Assembly (NCBI RefSeq): GCF_964355755.1 | Contig: NC_092674.1 | Span: forward strand, 1,121,001 to 1,185,000 | Reading direction: 5' to 3' | Length of the DNA stretch: 64,000 nt | Origin: Antedon mediterranea | Lineage: Eukaryota > Echinodermata > Crinoidea > Comatulida > Antedonidae | In this document: positions 48,809 through 64,000 of the stretch, piece after piece | How positions within the stretch are numbered: the stretch's first letter is position 1 | How the letters are laid out: each line of letters opens with the position of its first letter | The notes under the pieces: generated by a model | Databases searched by the model: none | Told to the model about the DNA's origin: nothing | The model's input: the letters and a program-made list of their open reading frames with translations, nothing else | Made by a program: the position numbers and the translations under genes

Positions 48809-51124
48809 TCAAGATTTTGACTTATTTCCTTTCTTTTTCTTTCGTCTTTTTGTTTTTAATTCTTTTGGAAGAACTTTAACTTTATCAATGTTGACTTCTA
48901 CATAATATTGTGATTTTGAATAAGAAGGTTTGCTTTGTTGAGTGTCCGACAAAGAACCCTGCTCAAGCGTTCTTTTCACTTCTTGTGTATCAACATTATC
49001 TTCAGTTTTAAGTTTTTTTTTCTCTGGTTCCTCTACATCTTTTAAATCTTCCGCCGATTTCTTTGTATTTGTAGAGTTATCTTGTTGTTCTCTGGCAATG
49101 TTTCTTGGATGACTTCTCTTAAGATTTTCTAAATTAACCTTGTTTTCTTGAAGCCATGGTAAATTTAAACAAGGTGTTTTCTTTATAATCAATTCCACCA
49201 GACCGTCAAACACACTGTCTTCTCCATTTGTTTTCTGAAATGTTAATGAACATTCATAATATAGATGTTGAATATAATAACATAAAATATACTGAGGCAT
49301 GGACAAAAAGGACAAATATTTTTTTTTTTATTACTGTATTATGGGTAAATGGCATATATGTTATCATTCTATTAAGGTATCCTCTGGAAAATGTGTATAC
49401 ACTACTGTTATTAAGAACACACCTTAAATCCGATAGCCATAACAGTTTTAAGATTGAGCAACGGTGCAAGAACCTCACTCAGTTTGAAAAGACACAAAGC
49501 TGGCGTTTCTCGTGTTGCACTTAATGCGTACAAATGGTTCGTCATGTGATTCGGCTTGGTTGAACGACAGAGCACTACGCAACATAGTAATCCTCTTTCA
49601 AGTGCTCTTGTGACCTCATTGATACCAATAAAAACTTGTGATCTGTAAAAATAGGTACACATCAATCACATACAGTATATTACATTTATGAATGTTGTCA
49701 ATTATAAGTTTATTTGAATGGATTTAATTGAATATCTTAATACAACACTTGTAAAACTGCCATTTTCTACCTCTAGGAATGATTGTAGAAGCACTAAAGC
49801 TGACTACACTATCAAACTAGTTTGACAAAAAAGTGTGATGTGCCCAAATATGGAAGTGACATACCTAAAATATGGTTGTGATAGGACATCATCATGTCCA
49901 TATATGGGCATATCACATAAGGTATTGACAGTGAATAGACAGAGCTTAAGGAAAAATGTAGTTTACCAATATATTTTTGGGTTTGTTTTCTATCTACCTA
50001 TAATATAGTTCATTATAACAAATGGCTTTTAAGTCAAACTTGTACCTTAATCCTCTATCTTTTTTATTCACATTATCGCCTCCTGTGGTTATTGTTGTTT
50101 CACTTTTACATGCTTTTCGAATCCTTGATTTTACTTTTCCAAGTTGTCCCTTTAAAGGTTCAAATGTTCTAAAAATAATTTTTTAAACAGATAAAAATAA
50201 AAGCTTTAATATTTCAATAACTTTATTTATTTATTTTATTTTATTCAAACTCATTCAACAGCGGGAAACCCGCCCCTTACAGAATGGAATAAACTATACC
50301 ATATAAAAATATATATAAATCTTAAAATCTAACAATACAAATTTATACAATTTTACTAATTTTATTACAAAAACAATTATAACGGTCAAAAAAGAGATCA
50401 ATAGAATTATCTTTAACAACACAATTATTAAAAAGAAGACAAATACGTGAAATAAATCCATTCTTGGTGACATTAACACGACAATACGGCACATAAAGAA
50501 GATTACATTTGGAATTACGAGTATGACAACCAACAGCTTTAACATGAAAGGAAAACAAGGAGATAAAATTACAATTGAAACGGGAATTCATACATTTATA
50601 CAAAAACTGAAGATCGAACATAGAACGACGAGAGACAAGCGAAGGAAGAGAGACAGACAAAGGAGGACAGTGACAAGTAGAATACACAAAACGAACAAAA
50701 CGATCTTGGACTCTTTGAAGACGGGTACTATGAACAGACGAAAACGAATTAGACACAACACTACAGTATTCAAGATGGGGACGGACAAGAGAAACATATA
50801 AATTAATTAAAGTATTAGAATTTTTAAAACACCAGCAATTACAACGTATCATGCCTAACATTCTATTTGCTTTACTAACAGCAGCATCAACTTGAGGAAT
50901 AAAATTTAAGTTACAGTCGATAATAATACCAAGATCTTTATGACGGTCAATTCTTTCTTTTTTCTTTATCATGTCAACCAATAGAAAAATAGAATCCTAG
51001 AAGTTAGAACCCACTTTGAACTTTACAAATAAGACATGATTTATATCAAATTGTCACATTTTGATTACTTTACCTTTGAAAAGCATTCAGTATTTCTGGT
51101 GTATCTCCTTTACTCAACAAAGGC
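48809..51124 (-). CDS. rpp38: Ribonuclease P/MRP subunit p38 (RPP38), intact copy, N-terminal exon not found
   Basis: Exons on the minus strand: 51124-51074 (tentative), 50168-50046, 49642-49423, 49234-48809 (stop at 48809-48811). p38 is an L7Ae/L30e-fold RNA-binding subunit of nuclear RNase P and RNase MRP, which process tRNA and rRNA precursors. The L7Ae exon reads VFIGINEVTRALERGLLCCV ... CRSTKPNHMTNHL ... ALSATRETPALC ... LSEVLAPLLNLKTVMAIGFK, with the family's GINEVTRALER, SE..AP and L.LK..MA.GFK signatures. It continues into LNLPWLQ, as in vertebrate RPP38. The C-terminus is Lys-rich (KTKRRKKKKGNK). About 272 residues are accounted for, close to human (283), so only a short N-terminus is missing. 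The tentative exon gives PLLSKGDTPEILNAFQR. One intron carries a LINE fragment. Confidence 0.85.
49798..49946. mobile_element. MITE family B relative in the RPP38 intron
   Basis: It starts AGCTGACTACACTATCAAACT and ends AATAGACAGAGCT, with the GTGATGTGCCCA core. Orthologous to 35643-35774. Confidence 0.7.
50222..50960 (-). pseudogene. 5'-truncated LINE fragment (RT C-terminal region) in an RPP38 intron
   Basis: A 212-residue minus-strand frame (50981-50343) reads KDLGIIIDCNLNF, VSKANRMLGMIRC, LYVSLVRPHLEYCSVV and LQRVQDRFVRFVY. This is the post-catalytic thumb and downstream part of a CR1/Jockey-type reverse transcriptase. The YADD part is missing. An A-rich AAATAAAATAAA tail marks the 3' end at about 50222-50245. 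The paralogous intron lacks it, reading CTTTATTTATCATGTC straight through (about 36050-36065). Here CTTTAT borders both sides, a possible short target duplication. The frame is open apart from truncation, so the insertion is fairly recent. Confidence 0.82.
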
Positions 51125-53428
51125 CTAAATAAATGAATGAATTTTTATTTAACTACTACATGGAATACTGTATAAAAACAAAGGAAAGATGGTATAATTA
51201 TATAATAATAGACATAGGCTCGTTTATTGGCTAACGGCGCTCCATACTATTAGCTAATTTACATACGAAGTCAAGCCGTGCTGCAGCGACCGAAATGTAT
51301 AACACCACGACCGATGTGAAACGCGACCGAAATGATCGGTTACCTAGCCTAGCCACTCTGGGACGGCTTAGGCCTATATCCTGCTAGAAAGGTAGGCCTA
51401 ACCTATACTGTAAGGTAAAATTATGCATAATTACCATTCCGTAGAGTAGGGTGTACACAACGTACTTTTAACCGCCACTATTTGTGTATCATCTATCATG
51501 ATAATGACAGTTTATTTATGCTTATTCACCTAGCCTAGGCCTAAAATACACACGTTTTACTCCGATCCGACTCTCACACACACAGAATAAGCCGAAGTAG
51601 AGGTAAACTTGAGTACTGTTTTTTGCTAAGCACAATGATCCGTCCGTTGTCATCCTCGTACAATAATTGTTTGTGGAATACAATACATCTAATAATGACT
51701 GTGTATAGCAAAAAAATGTACAATTATTATTAGTTATAATAACAAACAAAACATCAAACAAACAAAACATGGATATTTCATATTTAATACATTATTAATA
51801 GTAATTCATTAATTACACAATTTTGATATGAGAAACATAAACATGCTTTCGTTAGATGGTACATTGTAGATGGTTCTTAATTAGACAGATGTATTCTATG
51901 CAATTAAAGGAAGACTGCACTCAATGAAAAACGGTTTAATTAACAAACCGGGAACGAAGATTTACGAATGTATATTTTAATGATCTATTACCACATACTT
52001 GATCAATTTGGTGGTTACACTATTATATAGATTTAATATCTTAATTATACCTTAACTATTTTCGGTAATATAACTTGCATTGTCTTTGACGATAAAATAA
52101 TTTGACAACAGCTAATAAAACATATTAACTAAAAATAACAATCAAACATTATATATACTGCTCATAGTACAGTGCAATAGTACAGTGCAATAGTACAGTG
52201 CAATAGTTTTCTTTGATGGAATAAAACCAAGAAAATTAAACCAAAAGTTAATATTAGGCCTGTAGTCAATGTACCCTTGCTCAGGAAAATTGTTGGTGAC
52301 ATCGACATGTTACATCCAGCTGGTATATTATACTTATTTCTGTTAACATAAATTAAATTTTAAATATTTTAGTTACAACATAACAACTAAATAAATAAAA
52401 ATAAAATAACTCATTTATCGAACCAAATAAAACATTCAATATGAATATATAGTTTAATCTAAGCACTATTAGTATTTGTACATTGTTGATTCCACTCATA
52501 ATATTGGAAAATAGCACTGAAGTGACACGAAAAACGTGCATCGTTCTTATAGCCACCCTCACCAATATTTGTTATTTTACCATTATTTTGGATTCTGCTG
52601 GAATAATTAAAACATATTGATATTCATTCAATATTCAATTAAAAAAAAAAATTCCAAAAATATGCATGTGGTACAGTATGTTTCCATTTTCCTGCATATA
52701 TAATAGATGTAATATGCAAACTAAAATGCTACATATACAGAAAGAAATTACCCAGCAATAATATTAAATAAAAATGCACAAACAATGAAAGTCGCGTCAT
52801 GAAGTAATCCCAGGTCAGGTCAACCAAAAAAAAAATTATTCTTCTGCTTAATAATGCAGACACCCTTACTATCAACTTCACACCATATGTTATTATTCCA
52901 TTAAAGGTATTTATCGTTTGAGAATACACGAACAAATTAAATTTATTTTGTCTTCGATGGTTTGAGCATAAAATAAATAATTTCCATCATAGTTTGAGGA
53001 AAGAGGTTAAAACAAAAATAATGTTTAATCACATAGGTTCAATATTGGAAACAAGAAGATTTAAAATATTTTTAAAACAATTATTTTGTATACTATATAC
53101 ATATAAATCTATGAGCACTGTCCTACGATATGGAAGTCAGGAAGTTGTTACAGCTGTATCTACTGTATCATTTCAAACATTTTGATTGGCTGACAACATT
53201 TAATTCATCTATACTTTTTCACTGATTAAATGTATCTTATTTGTTTACATGAATAGTCATACATTAAGCTATATTTGTGAAACTGAAATGCATGTAATAT
53301 TGCAACATTTATTAATGTGATCATCAGGAATAAAACTAAGTGCAAATATTACTAGATATAATTGGTGATTATAATTTAAAATAGTATCTATTCTTACTTT
53401 TGCAACATACAATTACTTTTGATATATA
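51125..53428. other. Intergenic region RPP38 to PCYT1; no further gene seen
   Basis: It should hold the RPP38 5' end and promoter and the PCYT1 3' UTR. TAGGCCTA motifs cluster around 51360-51545. Three copies of the 13-mer TAGTACAGTGCAA lie at 52165-52206. The remainder is AT-rich without recognisable coding exons. The missing first RPP38 exon may lie here. Confidence 0.45.
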
Positions 53429-57628
<4,200 letters not shown>

Positions 57629-57681
57629 TTCGGGAGAACTCATTCAGGTCTGCAAAAAACATTTGTTATATCTGTAAAGTG

Positions 57682-57765
57682 ATATGACATCGTCATGTCC
57701 ATATATGGGCACATCACATTTTTTTGTTACATAAAGTTTGATAGTGTAGACAAGGCTTTAGAGAA
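57682..57765. mobile_element. Truncated MITE family B (right half)
   Basis: ATATGACATCGTCATGTCC ... CATAAAGTTTGATAGTGTAGACAAGGCTTTA is the right half of family B. The left end is missing. It lies just upstream of the PCYT1 start codon, in the presumed promoter or 5' UTR. Confidence 0.6.
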
Positions 57766-58586
57766 AGCAGAATGGTGTCAACAAATATAACTTTTCAGCC
57801 TTTAAATATAAAATCTACAGAGGTTAATGAAATGTTACATTCACAAAATTATATTATATTTACTTGAGATTTTTGTTGTCTGATTTGTTGTTTTACAATG
57901 TGACCGGATAAACTACACAATTACAGAAAATTACGGCCATGATTAGCTTTGTACTCAAAAACCTTATCATAACATACAGTAGAACTAAGCAAAAAAACAT
58001 TTAACAAATAACCATGCAAATTAATTGTGTATAAACCATAATTAAAAACAAACTTAGCACTATAGTAATTTAAGTGAGTAAAGAAAGTACAGTACATTGT
58101 TTTTTAATGTAACAAAAAAGCAGTCATACTAATATACACCCGGTAGGATTTTATGGTATAAAATGATATCAAGTACAACATGTTATTAACATGCTCTAGT
58201 GGTAAATTTAACTTAAAATTATTTAAAATATTGTTAAACTTTTCATTCTAAAACGTGTTAAACGTCAGCGTTACAAAACATCACATATCACAGAGGGCGG
58301 TCTTGAATTTTGGAAAAAACAGTATTTTGACTAATAACTAATTTTGATTTAAAAAAATAAAATGTATAAAATGCACAATTAAATATTAGATAATAATGAA
58401 TGAAGATGTACTTGATTGTGTCAAACACTATCAGGCCCTAGTGTGACCGACAAAAAGAAAACATTCTGCAAAATAAAAATTAAAGCCAACCAGACAACAA
58501 GACTCATACTGTACATAGCAACACTTACAACTTGACAGTGACTTGGCTTTTGAGGTGAAATTTAGTAATCTGTTGAACATGAGTAA
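57766..58586. other. Upstream of PCYT1, no gene seen
   Basis: AT-rich sequence without recognisable exons on either strand. It probably contains the PCYT1 promoter. Confidence 0.4.
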
Positions 58587-58741
58587 AGGGTATTTCACAC
58601 CTGTTCGAACGTCGACGTTTCGTTTTCACGCGGCTACACGCATATCAATTGGCTTATAGCCGCGTGGAGCGTCATGAAAAAGAAACATTGATGTTCGATT
58701 CACCGGACCGGAAGCGTGCCGGAACAGGTGTGAAAGACCCT
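58587..58741. mobile_element. 155-bp MITE with TAA target duplication
   Basis: The termini AGGGTATTTCACACCTGTTC and GAACAGGTGTGAAAGACCCT are inverted. TAA occurs on both sides (58584-58586, 58742-58744). Inside is a second inverted pair, CACGCGGCTA...TAGCCGCGTG. A 3-bp TAA/TTA duplication fits the PIF/Harbinger type. It is a different family from A and B. Confidence 0.82.
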
Positions 58742-58744
58742 TAA

Positions 58745-59825
58745 GCATAGTAAAAAATAATAATTAGGCCGACTATTTATAATAACAAGATATATTATTT
58801 ATTATATCCCTTGTTGTATCCAGTATAACCATGGAGGTATATAATTTGGTATAACATCGGTTTCAATGTTTAAGCCTAGCTAGGCCTAGAGGCTAGTAGT
58901 AAGTACTGTACCCATATAGGCCTAGTCCCAACATAATACATTCATTTTGTCCTAATTATGTTTAGTTACCTTATTTATTATTAATAAATTAGCAATCACC
59001 GACACCGGCCACTCCACTGCCTTGAATCTTAAAATATCTCCTTTCCTGTAGTCATCAACAACCCCTAGTAACGTGAAATAGGCTAGGCCTAGATGCTAGG
59101 CTAGAGAGAGGCTCCACCACACACTCACAGTAGTCAGGGTGGCCTACTCAGTCAGTGGGACAAGCTAGCCACCAGCTGGGCCTAGCTAGCAAATCATATC
59201 GTATAGTCTGACTCTATCGTTCTAATAATATTTTTAGGCCAACTGTCAACAATATGCTAATTACCTGGACTCTATAATTAGAATCATTCGTCTTTCTTTC
59301 TTGAATATAGGGCTAGGCCTAGACTTTTACTTATTACGTGCTGCTAGTCCCGACGACAACTCGTGTGTAGTGCCGCGTGTTATGTTGTGTGTCATGTTAT
59401 CAAAGAAGTTCTTTGGTGTTATGTTCGTCATCATCAGAGAAGGTATCTTTTGTAGTCGTATTTGGATATTGATAAACTATCAGCTTCATCCTCGTACATT
59501 AAGTGTTTCTCGGCTACAATACTTTTTCTTTTACCGGTACATCAATGTATACTATTATATAGGTCTTATTAATTATTAATAAATTATGCAGAACTTTTAT
59601 TTGAAATTATTTTTAGTGATAATTATTTAATTATAAATTAAGGAAGAGTTAAATAGCGTCCCTCACCTCAGTATTGCCATTGTTGTAAAACTTGGAAAGA
59701 AGGTTTGTAAAAGACGCACCATGTTTTATGAAAGACAACGATTTATTATTGAAATGGTTCCTAGATTTCTGTATACGTATTACTATTAATACATGTTCTT
59801 TTAATGAGCCATAAGAAAATCGATT
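58745..59825. other. Intergenic, TAGGCCTA-rich, no gene seen
   Basis: Motif-rich stretches around 58870-59320 contain many TAGGCCTA/GCTAGGC words. A 92-codon frame at 59301-59579 has no recognisable family and no splice support. Confidence 0.4.
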
Positions 59826-60044
59826 TATTATAGTAGTAGAGTAGAAATAAGGTTTCACCTCAAAAAAATTGCAACAAAAGGTATTTCAACGGATTTTGGT
59901 AGTATTAGGTGTACTAAACAACAGAAAAAAAGTCTCAAGAATTTCGACCCCCGGAAAGTGTTTTTTTTCAAGATGGCCGCCAAAATAGATAAAAAGTGAA
60001 AATGGCCATACCTCCTAAACTACTTGGTCTATTGATATAATTTT

Positions 60045-60515
60045 GGTACCAACATACTCAGAACATACATATTTATATTCGCTATAATAGAACATTTTGG
60101 CCAAAATTGACCAGAAATACCATTTCTGACAATTTGACCTTTGACCTTGATATGTTGTATCTTGGTAACCACTGACCGTAGGGAAACAAATGATGGCTCA
60201 AATTGTTCAGAATGTACATATTTATATTTATTGTAATGAGACATTTTGTCAAAAAATGGTTAAAAGTAAAGGTTATTGACCTTTAACCTTTATCTATGTA
60301 GAATTTCCATATCTCGGCAACTATGTGTGGTAGAGATTTAAAATTGGGCTCTAAATACTGAGAATATACTTATTTATATTTACTCTAATGAAACAGTTTG
60401 ACAGAAAATGACCAGAAACGACATGTTTGACCATTGACCTTGATATGCTATATTTCGATAATGACTGACTGAGATACACCATTTATGGCTCAATTTGTTC
60501 AGAATATAATTATAA
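60045..60515. repeat. ~150-bp degenerate tandem repeat in the left arm of F
   Basis: CAGAA(C/T)(A/G)TACATATTTATATT-type starts recur at about 60059, 60209 and 60359, with a partial unit near 60499. Each unit includes TTGACCTTTGACCTTGATATG-like and GATGGCTCAA-like words. The mirror array lies at about 62700-63160 in the right arm. Confidence 0.75.
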
Positions 60516-60587
60516 CTTTTAAATTTCTAATTACGGTATAGCAGCAATTGATTAGATATTGTGCATGTATTTAGTACGGCATCTTAA

Positions 60588-61880
60588 ACAACTGTTCCAA
60601 CTTCGTCTTCATCATCGTCATCAATCTTTCTATCTACGTTGTCCCATTCTTTTAGTTGACACACTCCACAAACTGAAGTACATGCCAATCCATAGCGTCT
60701 ACAACTGCAACATACATCCAGTAGTTACAAAGGATGATTTTCAAAGTTCTTCTGGAGCAGCAGTTTCCATCGTCATTATTGGCACAAATGTTTTATTACA
60801 AACTTTCCATCCCCACTTGGTAGCATCCATGGTATTATCTTTCTATAGCCATTGCATGATTTGACTGACATTCTGTAGCAGATGACGTTGGTGGTAGTTG
60901 TTGAGGCTAGGTTTGATAAATGATTTACCCTCAACAACTTTTTTATTAAATAGCTTGCATCTGTAGCTATTCAGGGAATCCAGTGACTTCGCTCCAAAAA
61001 GAATAGACATGTCCTTCAGTCCAAACTCCTCGATAGTTTAAAGTTTCTGATGCGGTTGAGTGAAAATATCGGCACACATGTCATATTCTGGGTTACTTTC
61101 AATCAATTTATTAAATGCCGCTTTCTTGCCGATTCCGAAAATCCTAGACGTCGAATCACAACCAGTGAATGCATGCACTATGGGTAATGCATTTCACATT
61201 TTATATCCTAAAACAGATTTCAATCTGGTTACATTAATCACTCTAGTAGGCCCATCTTTTCCTTTGTCTAATCTGAAGTACACTTCTCGGTTTGTTGTAT
61301 TTACATGATACAGTAAAAGTACCAGTAAGTCCGTGTCTTCTCCAATCAAAGTTACTGTATTATGTTCAGAGACTTCAACTGTTGCCAGAGCAATGTCAAC
61401 ATCGGCATTGTTTTTTTTGTTTTTTTTAAACCATATTTAATGAGGGTGATCCACGCAGCTATTGCTGATCATTAGGGACCCTCAGAGGTTCACAAGACAA
61501 ACATTTACACAAGATGCTCTACAAAACAAAGTCTTATTACAAGTCTTTGGGAGTGGAGTAATTTGGTCCTTAGAAAAAATCCTGACATGTGACGGGACTT
61601 GAACTCAGGACCCTTGGAGTGGTAGCCAAGCATCATAACCATAACTCGTTGGCTGCATGTCGTACAGGACATTCTTTTTTCTGTAGCTCATATGAAAACA
61701 TGTTGATAAATTTGTGTTTGTTCTCATGCCTTGACAGGAATTCTTCTTTCTTTCCATCAAATTCAGTTAGGACAAATCTCTCTAGACGATGTAATGAAAT
61801 ATGAACTAAGTCCGTTTCCACCCTCACTCTTCGAAGCCAAAGACATCTTTAGGAAGGCAAATAAACCAATAAATTGATAG
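60588..61880 (-). pseudogene. PIN/FEN1-like nuclease-type ORF, decayed, interrupted by a SINE
   Basis: Reading the minus strand from about 61830: HRLERFVLTEFDGKKEEFLS and NMFSYELQKKECPVRHA, then the SINE. It continues ADVDIALATVEVSEHNTVTL, IGEDTDLLVLLLYH, VHAFTGCDSTSRIFGIGKKA, LKDMSILFGAKSLDSLNSYR and IIHCNCTTGCK-type Cys residues, with an acidic end (DDDDEDEVGTVV, stop at 60588). GEDTDLLVLL and HAFTGCDSTS carry the acidic residues of a PIN-like nuclease fold, known to me from multicopy uncharacterised proteins of aquatic invertebrates. In-frame stops near 61200 and 61052 and a disrupted segment near 60900 mark it as dead. The family assignment is moderately sure; function is unknown. Confidence 0.6.
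61411..61652 (-). mobile_element. SINE inserted in the PIN-like ORF
   Basis: On the minus strand the head contains the B-box-like GAGTTCAAGTCC (61607-61596), followed by a body ending CTCTGAGGGTCCCTAATGATC ... TTAAATATGGTTT and an A-rich AAACAAAAAAAA tail (61411-61429). It separates two parts of one reading frame, so its limits are defined by the host frame. The A box is weak. Confidence 0.65.
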
Positions 61881-61885
61881 AAAGT

Positions 61886-62427
61886 AACCTAGAATATGAC
61901 ACTGATGTGTGCCGATATTTTCACTCAACCGCATCAGAAACTTCAAACTATCGAGGAGTTTGGATTAAAGGCCATGTCTATTCTTTTTGGAGCCAAGTCA
62001 CTGGATTTCCTAAATAGCTACAGATGCAAGCTGTTTAATAAGAAAGTTGCTGAGGGTAAATAATTTATCAAACCTCAACAACTACTACCACCAACCTCAT
62101 CTGCTACAAAATGTCACAGTCTTAGAGTATACTATCAAATCATGCAATGGATAAAGAAAGATAATACCATGGATGCTGCCAAGTCGGGGAAGTTTTTAAT
62201 AAAACATTTGTGCCAATAATGACGATTGAAACTGCTGCATCAGAAGAACTTTTGAAAATCATCCATTGTAACTGCACTACTGGATGTAAAACTGTATGTT
62301 GCAGTTGTAGATGCTATGGATTGGCATGTGCTTCAGTTTGTTGAGTGAGTCATCTAGAAGAATGGAACAACGTAGATAGAGAGATTGATGACGATGATGA
62401 AGACGAAGTTGGAACAGTTGTTTAGGA
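61886..62427 (+). pseudogene. Inverted partial copy of the PIN-like ORF (right arm of F)
   Basis: The plus strand repeats the C-terminal half of the same frame: GAATATGACACTGATGTGTG (frameshifted), then KAMSILFGAKSLDFLNSYR, FNKKVAEGK (stop), TIETAASEELLKIIHCNCTT and CCSCRCYGLACASVC, with the acidic tail ending at about 62427. The Cys-rich C-terminus (CNC..GCK...CCSCRCYGLAC) is clearer here than in the left arm. Frameshifts and stops differ between arms, so they have decayed independently. Confidence 0.6.
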
Positions 62428-63388
62428 TGCCGTACTAAATACATGCACAATATCCAATCAACTGCTGCTATACCGTAATTAGAAATTTAAAATTATTATT
62501 ATATTCGTTTTTGTTTACTTTTCGGGTATTTTATTCACTATTATTATTAAGAATGTATACAGTATGTTCTGAACAATTTGAACTTGAACTCATATTCTAA
62601 ATATAATATAATAAATGTAAAATATTACAGTTACTTGATTCCCAGGAAAGCTCTTAATTCCATGGGTAGATTAGACCATTATACGAAATAAAAATAATTA
62701 TATTCTGAACAAATTGAGCCATAAATAGTGTATCTCAGTCAGTCATTATCGAAATATAGCATGTCAAGGTAAATGGTAAAAAAAATGTCATTTCTGGTCA
62801 TTTTTTGTCAAACTGTTTCATTAGAGTAAATATAAATAAGTATATTCTCAGTATTTAGAGCCCAATTTTAAATCTCTACCACACATAGTTGCCGAGATAT
62901 GGAAATTCTACATAGATAAAGGTTAAAGGTCAATAACCTTTACTTCAAACCATTTTTTGACAAAATGTCTCATTACAATAAATGTAAATATGTACATTCT
63001 GAACAATTTGAGCCATCATTTGTTTCCCTACGGTCAGTTATTACCAAGATACAACATATCAAGGTCAAAGGTCAAATTGTCAGAAATGGTATTTCCGGTC
63101 AATTTTGGCCAAAATGTTCTATTATAGCGAATATAAATATGCATGTTCTGAGTATGTTGGTACCAAAATTATATAAATAGACCAAGTAGTTTAGGAGGTA
63201 TGGCCATTTTCACTTTTTATCTATTTTGGCGGCCATCTTGAAAAAAAAAACACTTTCCGGGGGTCGAAATTCTTGAGACTTTTTTTCTGTTGTTTAGTAG
63301 ACCCAATACTACCAAAATCCGTTGAAAAACCTTTTGTTGCAATTTTTTTGAGGTTGGCCCCTTTTTTTCATTAGTTCTACTCTACTAT

Positions 63389-63516
63389 AGATTTTCCTTT
63401 TGAAAACCATTGAGTGTTCCATTTAAGTCCGAGCTTGTAAAAGAAACCACCATTTGTCTAGTGTAAGGAGGAGCCACCGGGATTCAGTGTAAAGGATTAA
63501 CCAGGCACTTCTCCTG
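63389..63516. other. Short flank after element F
   Basis: No feature recognised between element F and the next MITE. Confidence 0.35.
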
Positions 63517-63661
63517 AGCCCCTTTCTCACAGATGTGCCTGCAATATACCGGTACAGTGCTGGCGTCGTGCCGGTATCGTTACCGGCATATACCCATTCT
63601 CATCGGACTATCGTGCCGGAAATATAACCGGTATATACCGGCTTTCTGTGAGAAAGGAGTC
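63517..63661. mobile_element. ~145-bp MITE with CCTTTCTCACAGA ends
   Basis: CCTTTCTCACAGATGTGCC at the left is inverted at the right as GGCTTTCTGTGAGAAAGG. The interior is rich in TACCGGTA and GTGCCGG words, which form secondary palindromes. The target duplication is unclear. It resembles the 58587 element in size and style. Confidence 0.7.
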
Positions 63662-63719
63662 GGGCATATTCGGCCAATAAAAAGTCTCTGACAAAATAAT
63701 TATTGAGGGCGTCCTTTAT

Positions 63720-63751
63720 TAGGTGATCATTTAGAATAAAATGATCACCTA
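63720..63751. repeat. Perfect 13-bp inverted repeat (hairpin)
   Basis: TAGGTGATCATTT and AAATGATCACCTA are separated by six bases. This may be the tip of a short MITE or simple hairpin; no function is evident. Confidence 0.7.
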
Positions 63752-63772
63752 TTGTTATTGTATCAAATCTTT

Positions 63773-63811
63773 ATTCTTCTTCTTCTTCTTCTTCTTCTTC
63801 TTCTTCTTCTT
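63773..63811. repeat. (TTC)n microsatellite
   Basis: About 12 uninterrupted TTC units. Confidence 0.95.
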
Positions 63812-64000
63812 TCTGTACACTTTTTGTTCGTCAAATATCTCAAAAAGTTGAATAGCAATGATCACAAAAATTTCACAATGTCTTTCAAATACTTTAACTT
63901 AGCCATAATAAGCTTTTCAGCGTGATCACTCATCCGTGACAACACGTATACGCCATTTTGTGAAATCACATTATCAATCATATCTCCATAATTCATAATC
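63812..64000. other. Right end of window, no feature seen
   Basis: AT-rich sequence with no recognisable coding or repeat structure before the window ends. Confidence 0.35.

Larger units (their letters stand above)
36470..51108. repeat. Right copy of the ~14-kb duplicated unit
   Basis: Collinear with 431-13347 plus 35424-36198. Extra material specific to this copy includes a LINE in receptor intron 4 (about 42525-44050), a LINE fragment in an RPP38 intron (50222-50960), a family A-like MITE near 39128-39270 and a family B MITE at 40665-40806. It lacks the MITE at 1750, the LINE at 10151, the 21-bp expansion and the 22-kb element A. Confidence 0.85.
59826..63388. mobile_element. Foldback element F (3.56 kb) carrying PIN-like ORF sequence
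   Basis: The left arm (59826 to about 61110) and right arm (about 61886-63388) are reverse complements over about 1.3-1.5 kb, starting near ATAGTAGAGTAGAA, then CCTCAAAAAAATTGCAAC. Each arm holds about 150-bp tandem repeats and an inverted copy of the end of one reading frame. The loop (61110-61886) holds the frame's earlier part and a SINE. No target duplication could be read, so exact ends are uncertain. The structure suggests half of a gene-bearing element was copied in inverted orientation. Confidence 0.78.

Noticed and set aside
59301-59579. 92-codon plus-strand frame
   Set aside because: No recognisable family, hydrophobic AT-rich composition and no splice context.

Overview
This is eukaryotic nuclear DNA: AT-rich, with GT-AG introns, non-LTR retrotransposons, SINEs, MITEs and large satellite blocks. 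Three host gene types can be spliced together by eye, all on the minus strand. Frequent TAGGCCTA-type motifs and very dense short inverted-repeat transposons suggest a marine invertebrate deuterostome, most likely an echinoderm. That is an impression, not a proof.

Layout. About 431-13347 plus 35424-36198 is one copy, and 36470-51108 a second copy, of a roughly 14-kb unit. Each unit holds a complete 15-exon gene for a single-pass membrane protein with two YWTD beta-propellers (LDL-receptor-related type), followed upstream by RPP38, the L7Ae-fold subunit p38 of RNase P/MRP. The right RPP38 looks functional. The left RPP38 is dead: it has a 1-nt frameshift, a 22-kb transposon inside its L7Ae exon, and its 5' end is missing at the duplication edge. 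Downstream of the pair (53429-57628, minus) is a complete seven-exon choline-phosphate cytidylyltransferase gene (PCYT1, 365 aa). The last 4 kb hold a foldback element built on a decayed PIN-like nuclease reading frame that itself contains a SINE.

The most striking region is 13348-35423. It is a nest of foldback (inverted-repeat) transposons, each with its own tandem repeat and readable target-site duplications. Outer element A has about 370-bp terminal inverted repeats and the 9-bp duplication GCAACATAG; the matching empty site survives in the right RPP38 copy. Element B (15.8 kb, duplication CCTATTGTG) sits inside A's right terminal repeat. B is almost wholly a 181-bp satellite that runs forward for about 59 monomers and then flips to about 26 inverted monomers. 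Element D (1.7 kb, duplication ATCAATTT) carries arms of about 16-bp repeats and contains element C (440 bp, duplication GTTAAAAAC) with about 20-bp repeats. No transposase was recognised in any of them.

The two YWTD paralogues differ very unevenly. Some exons are nearly identical, while exon 7 and the first part of exon 2 are full of amino-acid changes. The paralogues also differ by MITE, SINE and LINE insertions, so each copy serves as a natural empty-site control for the other. All exon borders were read manually from splice signals and frame continuity; no alignment or database search was run.
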